DNA from: Proteobacteria bacterium SG_bin5
GTDB taxonomy: Bacteria > Pseudomonadota > Alphaproteobacteria > Sphingomonadales > Sphingomonadaceae
Assembly: GCA_002083475.1 (NCBI GenBank)
Contig: LWDI01000032.1
Span: 47,209-111,208 of the forward strand
Length of the DNA: 64,000 bases
Reading direction: 5' to 3'
The notes under the pieces are model-generated. The model had not been told where the DNA came from. It was given only the letters and a program-made list of their open reading frames with translations, and did no database searches. The position numbers were made by a program, and so were the translations under genes. This document shows positions 32,763 to 42,363 of the stretch, one piece after another. How positions within the stretch are numbered: position 1 is the stretch's first letter; the number at the start of each line of letters is the position of its first letter.

Positions 32763-34724
32763 ATGTCCCACCTCCCATTTCGCCGATTCTCAGCGGCAAC
32801 GGCTCGGCGCGTCTTCGCCTCGGTAATCGCGCTTTTTTGGCTGGCCGCGATACCGGCCGGGCTGAGCGCGGCACCGGCAGCGGACCCGAACGACGTGCAA
32901 ACCGCCTGGCGGCTGCTCGACTATATGGCCGTGGACTATGGCGGCGCGGTCGATGGGGGCCGGATAAAGAGCGCGTCTGAATATGCCGAGATGACCGAAT
33001 TCGCGGCATCCGTGTCGGCGCGGCTCGCAACCTTGCCGCCGACACCGCAGCGCGGGGCATTGATGTCGGGCGCCGCGCACCTCCAGGCTGTCATCGGCCG
33101 CAAGGGATCGCCGGAAGAAGTCGCAACGCTCACGCACGGACTGGCAGCAGACCTCCTCCAAGCCTATCCCGTTCCGCTTGCCCCCGCCACGCCGCCGAGC
33201 TTCGCGCGGGGCGAGGCATTGTTCCAGACGACCTGCGCCGCATGCCATGGCGCGACCGGCGATGGCCATGGCCTGAATGCGGCCAAGCTCAGCACATCGC
33301 CGATCGCTTTCACCGATCTGACCCGTGCCCGCCAGCGAAGCATATTCGCGCTCTATCAGGTCATCGGCCAGGGCATTGACGGCACCGCCATGCAGAGCTT
33401 CGCGGACCTTCCGAGCGACGATCGCTGGGCGCTTGCGCTTCGCGCCGGGAGCTTTGCCTTGACCGATGACCAGGCCCGCGAGGGCGAGCGTCTGTGGAAG
33501 GCAGACCCCACGCTGCGGCAGCGCATACCGGACCTCAAGACGCTGGTTTCGCTCACGCCGGCCACGCTTGCATCGAGCATCGGCGAACGACCGGCGCTGG
33601 CGGTGATGGCCTATCTGCGCCGTCACCCGGAAGCCGTGGTCGCGCAGGCGCCGGGCTCGCTCTCGCTGGTTCGGCAGAAGCTCGCAGCCAGTCTCGACGC
33701 GTTTCGCAAAGGCGACCGCCGCGCCGCCAAGGAGATTGCACTCTCCGCCTATCTTGACGGATTCGAGCCGGTCGAGCCCACCCTGGGCGCGCGCGATGCG
33801 ACATTGCTCAGCCGGATCGAAGGCGCGATGGGCGAGTATCGCGCCGCAATCGACCAGGGCGTTTCGGCGGACGATCTCGCGAACCGCGCGCTCGTCCTGA
33901 ACGGCTTGTTCGACGATGCCGAAGCGGCCCTGGTACCGAGTGCGTCCAGCCAAGCCTCGACGTTCCTGGGCGCGTTGACGATCCTGCTGCGCGAGGGGCT
34001 GGAAGCCCTGCTCATCATTGTCGCCATGATCGCCTTTCTCCGGAAGGCGGAGCGGACAGAGGTTCTGCCCTATGTCCATGGAGGATGGGTCGGTGCCCTC
34101 GCGGCGGGACTGCTTACCTGGTTCGTCGCCACTTATGCGATCGGGATCAGCGGCGCGAGCCGCGAGCTGACCGAAGGGTTCGGCTCGCTGTTCGCTGCCG
34201 TGGTTCTGCTGTCGGTCGGAATCTGGATGCATGGCAAGGCACAGGCCGATCAATGGCAGCGCTACATCCGGGACAAGATGGCGCATGCCCTGTCGGATCG
34301 CTCGGCCTGGCTCCTGTGCGGCCTCGCGTTCGTGGTCGTGTACCGCGAGGTGTTCGAGACGATTCTGTTCTACGCAGCGCTCTGGGTGCAGGGTAATGGT
34401 GGTGCGCTGCTCGCGGGTGCTGCGGCCGCGGTGCTGATGCTGGGGGTGATCGCCTGGGCCATGCTGCGCTACAGCCGTCAACTGCCGATCGCCCAATTCT
34501 TCTCCTACAGTTCGTGGCTGATGGCGGGGCTGACAGTCGTCCTCGCCGGGAAGGGCGTCGCCGCTCTCCAGGAAGCCGGCATTATTGACATCGCGCCGAT
34601 GGCGGCCGCGCCGCGGCTTTCGATGCTCGGCATCTTCCCGACCTGGCAGTCGATCCTGACGCAGCTTGCGATGGCCGCCGCGATATTTATCGGTTTCTCG
34701 TATAATCGGCGGCGGGCGTCCTGA
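32763..34724 (+). CDS. pbrT: PbrT-like cytochrome c/FTR1 permease
   Basis: 653-residue protein. A signal peptide (about 1-37) is followed by a periplasmic region with a haem c site Cys-Ala-Ala-Cys-His (about 158-162) and then a seven-helix FTR1-type permease domain (about 400-650). Both permease motifs are present: Arg-Glu-Gly-Leu-Glu and Arg-Glu-Val-Phe-Glu. Fusion of cytochrome c and FTR1 domains is characteristic of PbrT, which imports Pb(II) so that it can be sequestered, and of related iron permeases. The promoter is of PbrR type, and a pbrB-like gene follows after 32 bp. Together these favour the lead role over ferrous iron. Confidence 0.85.
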   Translation: MSHLPFRRFSAATARRVFASVIALFWLAAIPAGLSAAPAADPNDVQTAWRLLDYMAVDYGGAVDGGRIKSASEYAEMTEFAASVSARLATLPPTPQRGALMSGAAHLQAVIGRKGSPEEVATLTHGLAADLLQAYPVPLAPATPPSFARGEALFQTTCAACHGATGDGHGLNAAKLSTSPIAFTDLTRARQRSIFALYQVIGQGIDGTAMQSFADLPSDDRWALALRAGSFALTDDQAREGERLWKADPTLRQRIPDLKTLVSLTPATLASSIGERPALAVMAYLRRHPEAVVAQAPGSLSLVRQKLAASLDAFRKGDRRAAKEIALSAYLDGFEPVEPTLGARDATLLSRIEGAMGEYRAAIDQGVSADDLANRALVLNGLFDDAEAALVPSASSQASTFLGALTILLREGLEALLIIVAMIAFLRKAERTEVLPYVHGGWVGALAAGLLTWFVATYAIGISGASRELTEGFGSLFAAVVLLSVGIWMHGKAQADQWQRYIRDKMAHALSDRSAWLLCGLAFVVVYREVFETILFYAALWVQGNGGALLAGAAAAVLMLGVIAWAMLRYSRQLPIAQFFSYSSWLMAGLTVVLAGKGVAALQEAGIIDIAPMAAAPRLSMLGIFPTWQSILTQLAMAAAIFIGFSYNRRRAS

Positions 34725-34756
34725 CGCAGCCCGCTCCATCCAGGGAAAGATAGCCC

Positions 34757-35629
34757 ATGACCGCTGCATGCTCGCCTGGCGTCGATACCGGCTTCGTGTC
34801 CCTCGGTCATGCCAAGGTCGCGTGGCTGGGATTGGTCCAGGGGATAACCGAGCTGCTTCCGATCTCCTCGACGGCCCACATGCGCGTCGTTCCCGCGCTG
34901 CTGGGCCGGCGCGATCCCGGCGCGGCGTTCTCGGCGGCGATGCAGCTTGCTGCTCGGGTGGCGGTGGTCAGCTATTTTCGGCGGGACGTGGTCCGGCTCG
35001 CTGGTGGCTCCGTTTCGGCCATCACTCAGCGGCGTTTTGACGACGCCGACCTTCGGCTGACGCTGCGCATCGGGCTCGCCACCCTTCCGATCGTGATCGC
35101 CGGCGCCGCACTGAGCACCATCCTCAATCAATGCGCTTCGCCGCTTCGCAGTCTCACGGCGATCGGCTGGGCCTGTATCGGCATGGCGCTCCTGATGGCG
35201 CTGACCGAGATTACGGCACGTCATCGCCGTACCGTCGAGAGTTCCTCGCTTGTTGATGCAATTCTCGTCGGACTTGCTCAGGTTGGTGCCCCCATTCCCG
35301 GTATTTCGAGATCGGGCTCGACCCTGACCGCGGCCCTGGCGCTCATCTTCAGGCGCGAGGAGGCGGCGCGTTTGTCCTTCCTGATAGGTATTCCGGCTAT
35401 CGCGCTCGCGGCACTCAAGGAGATTTGGGAACTCCACCGGCCGGGGCTCGACCTGCGCGGCTGGTCGGTGCTGATGGTCGGTCTGTTAACGGCTTCAATT
35501 TCCGCGTTCATCGCGATCTGGGCGCTGAAGCGCATTCTCGAGCGCTTCTCCGCATGGCCCTTTGTTGTTTATCAAGGACTTCTCGGCGTGTTGTTCCTCA
35601 TCATGATGGCGTGGAGTTCCTTCGCTTAA
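34757..35629 (+). CDS. pbrB: Undecaprenyl-diphosphatase (UppP/PbrB-like)
   Basis: 290-residue polytopic membrane phosphatase of the BacA/UppP family. Signatures Gln-Gly-Ile-Thr-Glu-Leu-Leu-Pro-Ile-Ser-Ser-Thr-Ala-His (about 31-44) and Pro-Gly-Ile-Ser-Arg-Ser-Gly-Ser-Thr (about 177-185) are both complete. The family recycles the C55 lipid carrier. In the Cupriavidus pbr operon, PbrB releases inorganic phosphate in the periplasm to precipitate Pb exported by PbrA. It is directly downstream of pbrT and probably co-transcribed. No PbrA-type ATPase or PbrC signal peptidase lies nearby, so the pathway would rely on the CDF and czc pumps. Confidence 0.85.
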   Translation: MTAACSPGVDTGFVSLGHAKVAWLGLVQGITELLPISSTAHMRVVPALLGRRDPGAAFSAAMQLAARVAVVSYFRRDVVRLAGGSVSAITQRRFDDADLRLTLRIGLATLPIVIAGAALSTILNQCASPLRSLTAIGWACIGMALLMALTEITARHRRTVESSSLVDAILVGLAQVGAPIPGISRSGSTLTAALALIFRREEAARLSFLIGIPAIALAALKEIWELHRPGLDLRGWSVLMVGLLTASISAFIAIWALKRILERFSAWPFVVYQGLLGVLFLIMMAWSSFA

Positions 35630-35816
35630 GGGACGAAGTGGATATGGCGAAATGCCGTTTCAATTCCGACATTGTCTCAGTTAGAAACAGCCGGTCAGGT
35701 CAGCCGAGCCGATGGGCCGATTATCCGATCCGCTGTCGCGCATCGGTGCCATGAGTCCACAGCGCTAAGTCGCATTGTTTTGTAACTCATAGCGGTTGTG
35801 CTACGAATAGCCCACC

Positions 35817-36143
35817 ATGAAGCGTCTACTCATCCTGATTCTGGCGATGTTTGTCGTGGCGGCTCCGGTTCCGGCGCTCGCGACGCAGGCGATGTGCGCC
35901 GATGCGATGCCGGTAATGGCGTCGATGGATCATGGCATGAAGAAAGGCTCGTGCTGCGACGAGAAGCACAAGGCGTGTATGCTGGCGTGCGACGCGATGT
36001 GCGTCGTCGCGCTGGCGACGCCCGCGCCGCAGCCTTCTGCCCGGGCGATTGAGCTCAGCGTTCGCCCGTTACCGCAACTGGTATCGTTCACGATCGCCAA
36101 GCCCACGCGCGGGCTTGATCCTCCTCCTCGAAACGTCGCCTGA
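35817..36143 (+). CDS. Small exported Met/Cys-rich protein
   Basis: 108-residue protein with a signal peptide (about 1-23). The mature part has Met-Asp-His-Gly-Met, Cys-Cys-Asp-Glu-Lys-His and Cys-Met-Leu-Ala-Cys-Asp-Ala-Met-Cys. The dense Met, His and Cys suit Cu(I)/Ag(I) binding in the periplasm. It precedes the cus operon by 580 bp and shares its direction. Family not recognised; a copper-binding or sensing accessory is inferred. The 187 bp before it hold no other feature I can support. Confidence 0.65.
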   Translation: MKRLLILILAMFVVAAPVPALATQAMCADAMPVMASMDHGMKKGSCCDEKHKACMLACDAMCVVALATPAPQPSARAIELSVRPLPQLVSFTIAKPTRGLDPPPRNVA

Positions 36144-36277
36144 CCCAAGCGCCCGACGGCGCTCCCACTTTACCGGATGCGGATCGCGACTGCCGAATGG
36201 CCCGCGCCCGCATGGATCAAGCGACATAACCGGCCCGACCCAGAGCGGCGGGACTGGCATCATTCGAGGAACTTATC

Positions 36278-36601
36278 ATGACCCGTTTTTCAAGCATCGT
36301 TCTCGCTGCGACCGCGCTTGCCGCAGGCCTTGGCACCACCGCCCCGGCTTTCGCCGCCGCCCATGGTAGCGATGGCTATCATTGGGAATACACGCCCGGC
36401 CCGCGTGGCACGGCGCATCGCGTAGCCGACCGTCCCGCCAAGCCTGTCGAAACGGCTGTTATAAAAGGGCACTGGCGTTGGAATGCCGGCCCCCGCGGCG
36501 GCGTTACTTGGGTCCCCACCGTCACCGACCGCCGGATGGTTCCGGTCGGGCAAATGGCCGACATGAAGGCTACGCCGGAGATGGCCGCGAGCGCATCGTA
36601 A
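36278..36601 (+). CDS. Small secreted protein, function unknown
   Basis: 107-residue protein with a clear signal peptide (about 1-27, ending Ala-Phe-Ala-Ala). The mature part has a Gly-Tyr-His-Trp-Glu-Tyr and a His-Trp-Arg-Trp-Asn segment, each followed by a Gly-Pro-Arg-Gly motif. This suggests two short repeats. No known domain was recognised. It lies between the Met/Cys-rich protein gene and cusC and is followed by two hairpins, so it is its own unit or ends one. A metal-related role is inferred from position only. Confidence 0.6.
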   Translation: MTRFSSIVLAATALAAGLGTTAPAFAAAHGSDGYHWEYTPGPRGTAHRVADRPAKPVETAVIKGHWRWNAGPRGGVTWVPTVTDRRMVPVGQMADMKATPEMAASAS

Positions 36602-36610
36602 CTCCCCCTT

Positions 36611-36638
36611 CGCCCGATGGACTGACGTCCATCGGGCG
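36611..36638 (+). terminator. Hairpin downstream of the small secreted protein gene
   Basis: A 12-bp perfect stem (36611-36622 with 36627-36638) with a TGAC loop lies 9 nt after the stop codon. No U-tract follows, but the stem is very stable. Confidence 0.6.
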
Positions 36639-36655
36639 ACATTCTGTCACGCACA

Positions 36656-36685
36656 AGGACCGTCTTCTATCGACGGTCCTCTTTG
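36656..36685 (+). terminator. Intrinsic terminator-like hairpin before cus operon
   Basis: AGGACCGTC (36656-36664) and GACGGTCCT (36672-36680) form a 9-bp stem with a 7-nt loop, followed by the T-rich CTTTG. It probably separates the upstream small gene from the cus operon. Confidence 0.6.
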
Positions 36686-36725
36686 CCGTTTCAGCTCGAT
36701 CAGCCATAAATGGCGAAGGGGGATT

Positions 36726-37958
36726 ATGATGCACCGAAGGATCATTACTGCGGTCGCAATATTCGCGTCGGTTCCGGCGAACGCGGGGCCATTGACATTC
36801 GATCAGGCGCTGGAGCGCGCCGATCATGATGCGCCGAGCATTGCTGCGCGCGCCGCGTCTGCCGATGCGGCGCGATCGGCGGCGATTGCCGCTGATCGGC
36901 TGCCCGATCCCAAGCTCGAAGTTAAGCTGCAAGACTTTCCCTTTACCGGTCCTGACGCGGGCAAGTTCAACAGCGACAACTTCACGATGGGCGTGCTCGG
37001 CATCAGCCAGGAAGTGCCCAACATCGCCAAGCGTCGAGCGCGCGCCGCGCGCGCGACTGCCGATATCGGGATGGCCGATGCCGAGGGCGCAGCGGAACGT
37101 CGACGGGTCCGTGTCGCAGCGGGGATGGCGTGGGTCGATCTCTATTATGCCGAGCGCCGGCTGGCGATCCTGGACCGGCTGGGCCAGCGACTGAATGATC
37201 TCGCAACGACCGCGCCGGCCCGGCTGGCGAGCGGTGCCGCCCGTCCGGCCGAGGCGATCGAGCCGCAGCGACTGCGCGCTGCGCTCGATGACCGCCGCAG
37301 CGATCTCAAGGCGGCAATCGCCAGCGCCCGTGCCCAGCTGACGCGCTGGACGGGCGAGGCCGATCCGCAGGTGGTCGGTCCGCCGCCGGATGCGACGCTC
37401 AACGAGGCCGGCCTGCGCGCCGGACTGGCGACGCTCCCGTCGCTCCAGGTCAAGGACGCGCTGATCGGCCAGGCGGCCGCTGAGATGCGTCTGGCGGAGG
37501 CTGCCAAGCATCCCGATTGGGAAGTTAGCGGATCGATTGGCAATCGCGAGCCGCGTTACGGCAACCTGTTCTCGCTGGGCGTCAAGATCGACCTGCCGTT
37601 GTTCGCGGGTAAACGCCAGAATCCGGTGATCGCGGCCAGGGCGAGCGAGATGGCACGCGCCCGCCTCGACCGAGCCGATGCCGAACGCGAGATCATCGCG
37701 GCGTTCGAGAGCGATCTTGCCGATCATCGGATGCATCATGAGCGGCTTGAGCGTGCGCAGGATATTTTGCTCCCGCTGGCCCGCCAGCGGAACGATCTGG
37801 ATCGAGCGAGCTACGCCGCCGGAAGGATCGATCTCGGCACCGCGCTGCAATCGTCGATCGCGCTGGCCGAGGCGGAGGTCGACCTGCTCGACCGCGAGGC
37901 CGAGGTGGCGCGCGACGGGGTGCGGATCACGCTCAGCTACGGAGGAGATCGGCCGTGA
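36726..37958 (+). CDS. cusC: CusC-like TolC-family outer-membrane channel
   Basis: 410-residue outer-membrane efflux protein with a signal peptide (about 1-20) and two TolC repeats. The first starts Leu-Thr-Phe-Asp-Gln-Ala-Leu-Glu-Arg-Ala. A GGGGG-type ribosome site lies just upstream. It overlaps the adaptor gene by 4 bp, so it is the first gene of the four-gene cusCBAF operon. Confidence 0.88.
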   Translation: MMHRRIITAVAIFASVPANAGPLTFDQALERADHDAPSIAARAASADAARSAAIAADRLPDPKLEVKLQDFPFTGPDAGKFNSDNFTMGVLGISQEVPNIAKRRARAARATADIGMADAEGAAERRRVRVAAGMAWVDLYYAERRLAILDRLGQRLNDLATTAPARLASGAARPAEAIEPQRLRAALDDRRSDLKAAIASARAQLTRWTGEADPQVVGPPPDATLNEAGLRAGLATLPSLQVKDALIGQAAAEMRLAEAAKHPDWEVSGSIGNREPRYGNLFSLGVKIDLPLFAGKRQNPVIAARASEMARARLDRADAEREIIAAFESDLADHRMHHERLERAQDILLPLARQRNDLDRASYAAGRIDLGTALQSSIALAEAEVDLLDREAEVARDGVRITLSYGGDRP

Positions 37959-39220
37959 AGATGAACGCAGATCGGGCCTCCCAACTTGCCGCAGCGTTGG
38001 CCTTCGTCGCGCTGATCGGGTTCCTCGGCGGTCGTTATTCCTCACCGCCAAATGGTGGTGCGTCCACCGGGTCGGAAGCGGCCGGCGGCAAGCAGCCGCT
38101 TTATTATTACGATCCGATGTTCCCGAACCAGAAGTTCGACAAGCCCGGCAAGTCGCCGTTCATGGATATGGAGCTGGTCCCCAAATATGCCGATGGGGGT
38201 AGCGGCACAGGGGGCACGGGTGCGAGCGGCCCCCCGGCAGTGACGATCAACCCGGCGGCGATGCAGAATCTGGGCGTTCGCATCACCGCAGCGAAGCGCG
38301 ATACCCTCGCGACCGGCGTTGATGTCACCGGCGTCATCGCCTTCAACGAGCGCAACGTTGCGGTGGTGCAAGCGCGCAGCGCCGGGTTCGTGCAGCGCGG
38401 CTATGGCCGGGCACCGGGCGACGTGGTTGCCGCCGGAGCGCAGATAGCCGCGTTGCTCGTGCCCGAATGGGGCGGCGCGCAGCGCGAATATCTGGCGGTT
38501 CGGCGCACCGGCAATGCCGCACTCGCGGCAGCGGCACGCCAGCGGCTCGCGCTACTCGGCATGCCGCCGGGGTTGATCGCTGCCGTTGCACGGAGCGGGC
38601 GCGTTCAAGACGTAACGGCGATGACCACGCCGATAGCAGGCGTCATCGACACGCTCGACGTGCGACCTGGCATGACACTCGCCGCAGGCCAGCCGCTCGC
38701 GCGGATCGTCGGCCTGCAATCGGTATGGCTCGACGCGTCGGTCCCCGAGGCTCGGGTTGGCGAGGTCCATCCGGGTGGCACGGTGACGGCGGAACTCGCC
38801 GCCTTTCCGGGCGAGCGCTTTCCCGGGCGGGTGCAGGCGATCCTGCCGACCGCGCAGAGCGACAGCCGCACCGTCACGGTGCGGGTCGAGCTGCGCAATC
38901 CGGGGCTGCGATTGCGGCCCGGCATGTTCGCCCGCGTGGCGCTGGGCGAAGGCGAGCGCAGCGCGCTGTTGATCCCGACCGAAGCGGTGATCCGCACCGG
39001 CAAGCGCACGCTCGTGATGCTCGCGGCAGGCGATGGCCGCTATCATCCCGCCGAGGTTCAGATCGGCCGCGAAAGCGGCGGTCGCAGTGAAGTCCTTGCC
39101 GGTTTGGCCGAGGGCGAGAAGGTCGTCGCCTCGGGCCAGTTCCTGCTCGACTCCGAAGCGAGTCTGACCGGCATCCCGGTCCGCCCGATCGGCGCGGCTC
39201 CTGCGGGAAGCCACAAGTGA
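37955..39220 (+). CDS. cusB: CusB-like periplasmic adaptor with metal-binding domain
   Basis: 421-residue adaptor. A membrane anchor (about 10-27) leads to a heavy-metal-binding domain (about 48-80) with Tyr-Tyr-Asp-Pro-Met-Phe-Pro-Asn and Lys-Ser-Pro-Phe-Met-Asp-Met-Glu-Leu-Val-Pro-Lys-Tyr, the Met-rich signature of Cu/Ag adaptors. Lipoyl-like and beta-barrel domains follow. The start is GTG at 37955 or ATG at 37961. Both flanking genes overlap by 4 bp. Confidence 0.9.
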   Translation: MKMNADRASQLAAALAFVALIGFLGGRYSSPPNGGASTGSEAAGGKQPLYYYDPMFPNQKFDKPGKSPFMDMELVPKYADGGSGTGGTGASGPPAVTINPAAMQNLGVRITAAKRDTLATGVDVTGVIAFNERNVAVVQARSAGFVQRGYGRAPGDVVAAGAQIAALLVPEWGGAQREYLAVRRTGNAALAAAARQRLALLGMPPGLIAAVARSGRVQDVTAMTTPIAGVIDTLDVRPGMTLAAGQPLARIVGLQSVWLDASVPEARVGEVHPGGTVTAELAAFPGERFPGRVQAILPTAQSDSRTVTVRVELRNPGLRLRPGMFARVALGEGERSALLIPTEAVIRTGKRTLVMLAAGDGRYHPAEVQIGRESGGRSEVLAGLAEGEKVVASGQFLLDSEASLTGIPVRPIGAAPAGSHK

Positions 39221-42200
39221 TTGCCGCCGTCATTCGCTGGTCGATTGCGCAACGACTGTTCGTGCTGCTCGCTGCGGCGATGATCGCGGCGGCAGGGTTC
39301 ATTGCGGTGCGCTCGACCGCGATCGACGCGCTTCCGGACCTGTCCGACGTGCAGGTCATCATCCGCACCAATTATCCGGGCCAGGCGCCGCGTATCGTCG
39401 AAAACCAGGTCACCTATCCGCTCGCGACGACGATGCTGTCGGTGCCCGGCGCCCGGGTCGTGCGCGGCTATTCCTTCGTCGGCTACAGCCTCGTCTACGT
39501 GCTGTTCGAGGACAATACCGACCTCTATTGGGCGCGCAGCCGCGTGCTCGAATATCTGAGCCAGGTCCAGGGACAGTTGCCGGCGGGCGCCAAGACCGAG
39601 CTCGGGCCCGACGCGACCGGCGTTGGCTGGATTTACGAATATGCGCTGGTCGATCGCAGCGACCGCCATGACCTGGCCGAGCTCCGGAGCTTGCAGGACT
39701 GGTTCCTCCGCTATGAGCTGAAGACGATCCCCGGCGTCAGCGAAGTCGCGACCGTTGGCGGCATGGTGCGGCAATACCAAGTCGTGCTCGATCCCGACAA
39801 GCTGATCGCCTACGGCGTCACGCACGAGGCGGTGATCGACGCGATCAGGCGCGGCAACCAGGAAGCGGGCGGCTCGGTGATCGAACAGGCCGAAGCCGAA
39901 TATATCGTCCGCGCGAGCGGCTATCTCGCCAATCTCGACGATTTCCGGGCGTTGCCGATCAAGACGACGGCGGGTGGCGTGCCCGTCACGCTTGCCGATG
40001 TGGCAACCGTACAGGTCGGCCCCGACATGCGGCGCGGTGTGGCCGAATTGAACGGACAAGGTGAAGTCGCCGGCGGCATCATCGTTCTGCGCTCGGGCGC
40101 AAACGCCCGGGCTGCCATCAGCGCGGTCAAGGCCAAGCTCGAAACGCTGAAGGCCAGCCTGCCGGCCGGCGTCGAGATCGTTCCCACTTATGATCGATCG
40201 GCGCTGATCGGGCGATCGGTCGATAATCTGACGAGCAAGCTGATCGAGGAGTTCATCGTCGTCGCGATCGTCTGCGCGCTGTTTCTGTGGCACGCGCGAT
40301 CGGCCTTGGTCGCGGTCGTGACGCTCCCGCTCGGCGTTCTTGCCGCTTTCATCGTGATGCGGGTGCAGGGGATCAACGCTAACATCATGTCGCTGGGCGG
40401 CATTGCCATTGCGATTGGCGCGATGATCGACGCCGCCGTCGTGATGATCGAGAACGCACATAAGCATCTTGAGCGCTGGGCGCACGATCATCCCGATGAG
40501 GAGCTGAAAGGCGCCCGCCGTTGGGCGGTGATCGGGAATGCAGCTTCGGAAGTCGGACCGGCGCTGTTCCTCAGCCTCATGATTATCGCCTTGTCGTTTG
40601 TTCCGGTTTTTGCGCTTCAAGGGCAGGAGGGGCGGCTGTTCGCGCCGCTTGCCTTCACCAAGACTTACGCGATGGCCGCCGCCGCCATCCTGTCGATCAC
40701 CCTGGTACCGGTGCTGATGGGGTATCTGATTCGCGGTCGCATCCCGCCGGAAAGCGCCAATCCGATCAACCGCGTGCTGACCGCGCTCTATCGGCCCGCG
40801 CTCGATTGGGTGCTCGTTCATCCGAAGCGCACCTTGGCCATCGCTGGCCTCGTCTTTGCGACCAGCCTCTTCCCCCTCTCGCAACTGGGCGGCGAATTCA
40901 TTCCGCAGATCGACGAGGGCGACCTGCTATACATGCCATCGGCCCTTCCCGGCATCTCGACCGCCAAGGCCGCGCAACTGCTCCAGCAGACCGACCGGCT
41001 GATCAAGACCGTCCCCGAGGTCGACAGCGTGTTCGGCAAGGCGGGACGTGCCGAAACGGCGACCGACCCCGCGCCGATGGAAATGTTCGAGACAATGGTC
41101 CGCTTCAAGCCGCGCGACCGGTGGCGCCCCGGCATGACGCCGGAGAAGCTGGTCGATGCGCTCGACCACGCGGTCAAGGTGCCGGGCCTCGCCAATTTCT
41201 GGATTCCGCCGATCCGCAACCGGATCGACATGCTGTCGACCGGGATCAAGAGTGCGATCGGGATCAAGGTGGCGGGTTCCGATCTGACGCAAATTGACGC
41301 CACGGCGCGCCATATCGAGGCCGTCGCCAAGACCGTGCCCGATGTGAGTTCTGTGCTCGCGGAGCGGCTGACTGGCGGACGCTACATCGACATCGATATC
41401 GATCGCTTTGCCGCCGCCCGGTTCGGGATGAATATCGCGGATGTCCAGTCGGTTGTCTCGAGCGCGATCGGCGGCGAAACCGTGGGCCAGACGGTGGAGG
41501 GGCTGGCGCGCTATCCGATCAGTGTCCGATATCCGCGCGAGTTGCGCGACAGCGCGGACGCGCTGCGCAATCTCCGCTTCCTGGCGCCGGGCGGTCAGCA
41601 GGTGACGCTGGGGACGGTGGCGACGATCACGACCAGCGAAGGGCCGCCGATGCTGCGTAGCGAGAATGGACGGCCTGTCACGTGGATCTATGTCGATGCG
41701 CGAGGGCGCGATCTCACCTCGATCGTCGCCGATCTCCAGCATGTGATCGACCGCGACGTGAAGCTGCCGCCGGGGATCAGCGTCAGCTTCACCGGCCAGT
41801 TCGAATATCTCGCGCGTGCAAGGGAGCGGTTGACGGTCGTCGTGCCGGCGACGCTCCTCATCATCTTCGTGCTGCTCTATGTCACCTTTGGCCGGTTCGA
41901 CGAGGCATTGCTGGTCATGGCGACCCTGCCGTTCGCGCTGACCGGCGGGTTCTGGCTGCTTTGGCTATTGGGCTACAACCAGTCGGTGGCGACCGCAGTC
42001 GGCTTTATCGCGCTGGCGGGAGTCGCGGCGGAGTTCGGCGTGGTCATGCTGATCTACCTCAAGCACGCGCTTGCCGAGCGCGGTGCGGACCCGTCAGCCG
42101 AAAATGTCGAGGCGGCGGTGCGCGAGGGCGCGCTGCTACGCGTGCGGCCCAAGGCAATGACCGTGGCCGTGATTTTGGCCGGGTTGTTCCCGGTTCTGAT

Positions 42201-42363
42201 CGGAACCGGCACGGGTTCGGAGGTCACCAGTCGCATCGCCGCGCCGATGATCGGCGGGATGCTGACTGCCCCGCTTCTGTCGATGCTCGTCATCCCGGCA
42301 GCCTATCTGCTAATGCGTCGACGCACCCGCTTTCGACCTGGAGATGAAGGAGTATTTTCGTGA
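39217..42363 (+). CDS. cusA: CusA-type Cu(I)/Ag(I) RND efflux pump
   Basis: 1048-residue HME-RND pump. The helix-4 signature reads Ala-Ile-Gly-Ala-Met-Ile-Asp-Ala-Ala-Val-Val-Met-Ile-Glu-Asn, the monovalent-cation (Cu/Ag, HME4) pattern. Its N-terminus and periplasmic loops are complete, and several Met residues lie in the periplasmic cleft region. GTG start at 39217. It exports Cu(I)/Ag(I) from the periplasm through CusC with the aid of the CusF chaperone encoded next. Confidence 0.94.
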   Translation: MIAAVIRWSIAQRLFVLLAAAMIAAAGFIAVRSTAIDALPDLSDVQVIIRTNYPGQAPRIVENQVTYPLATTMLSVPGARVVRGYSFVGYSLVYVLFEDNTDLYWARSRVLEYLSQVQGQLPAGAKTELGPDATGVGWIYEYALVDRSDRHDLAELRSLQDWFLRYELKTIPGVSEVATVGGMVRQYQVVLDPDKLIAYGVTHEAVIDAIRRGNQEAGGSVIEQAEAEYIVRASGYLANLDDFRALPIKTTAGGVPVTLADVATVQVGPDMRRGVAELNGQGEVAGGIIVLRSGANARAAISAVKAKLETLKASLPAGVEIVPTYDRSALIGRSVDNLTSKLIEEFIVVAIVCALFLWHARSALVAVVTLPLGVLAAFIVMRVQGINANIMSLGGIAIAIGAMIDAAVVMIENAHKHLERWAHDHPDEELKGARRWAVIGNAASEVGPALFLSLMIIALSFVPVFALQGQEGRLFAPLAFTKTYAMAAAAILSITLVPVLMGYLIRGRIPPESANPINRVLTALYRPALDWVLVHPKRTLAIAGLVFATSLFPLSQLGGEFIPQIDEGDLLYMPSALPGISTAKAAQLLQQTDRLIKTVPEVDSVFGKAGRAETATDPAPMEMFETMVRFKPRDRWRPGMTPEKLVDALDHAVKVPGLANFWIPPIRNRIDMLSTGIKSAIGIKVAGSDLTQIDATARHIEAVAKTVPDVSSVLAERLTGGRYIDIDIDRFAAARFGMNIADVQSVVSSAIGGETVGQTVEGLARYPISVRYPRELRDSADALRNLRFLAPGGQQVTLGTVATITTSEGPPMLRSENGRPVTWIYVDARGRDLTSIVADLQHVIDRDVKLPPGISVSFTGQFEYLARARERLTVVVPATLLIIFVLLYVTFGRFDEALLVMATLPFALTGGFWLLWLLGYNQSVATAVGFIALAGVAAEFGVVMLIYLKHALAERGADPSAENVEAAVREGALLRVRPKAMTVAVILAGLFPVLIGTGTGSEVTSRIAAPMIGGMLTAPLLSMLVIPAAYLLMRRRTRFRPGDEGVFS

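Noticed and set aside
32790..34769. 659-codon open frame antisense to pbrT
   Set aside because: The sense frame has haem c and FTR1 motifs; the antisense frame has none.
39058..40884. Long open frame (608 codons) antisense to cusB/cusA
   Set aside because: It mirrors a clear RND gene set, is rich in Arg/His/Asp as expected of GC-driven antisense frames, and has no recognisable domain or ribosome site.
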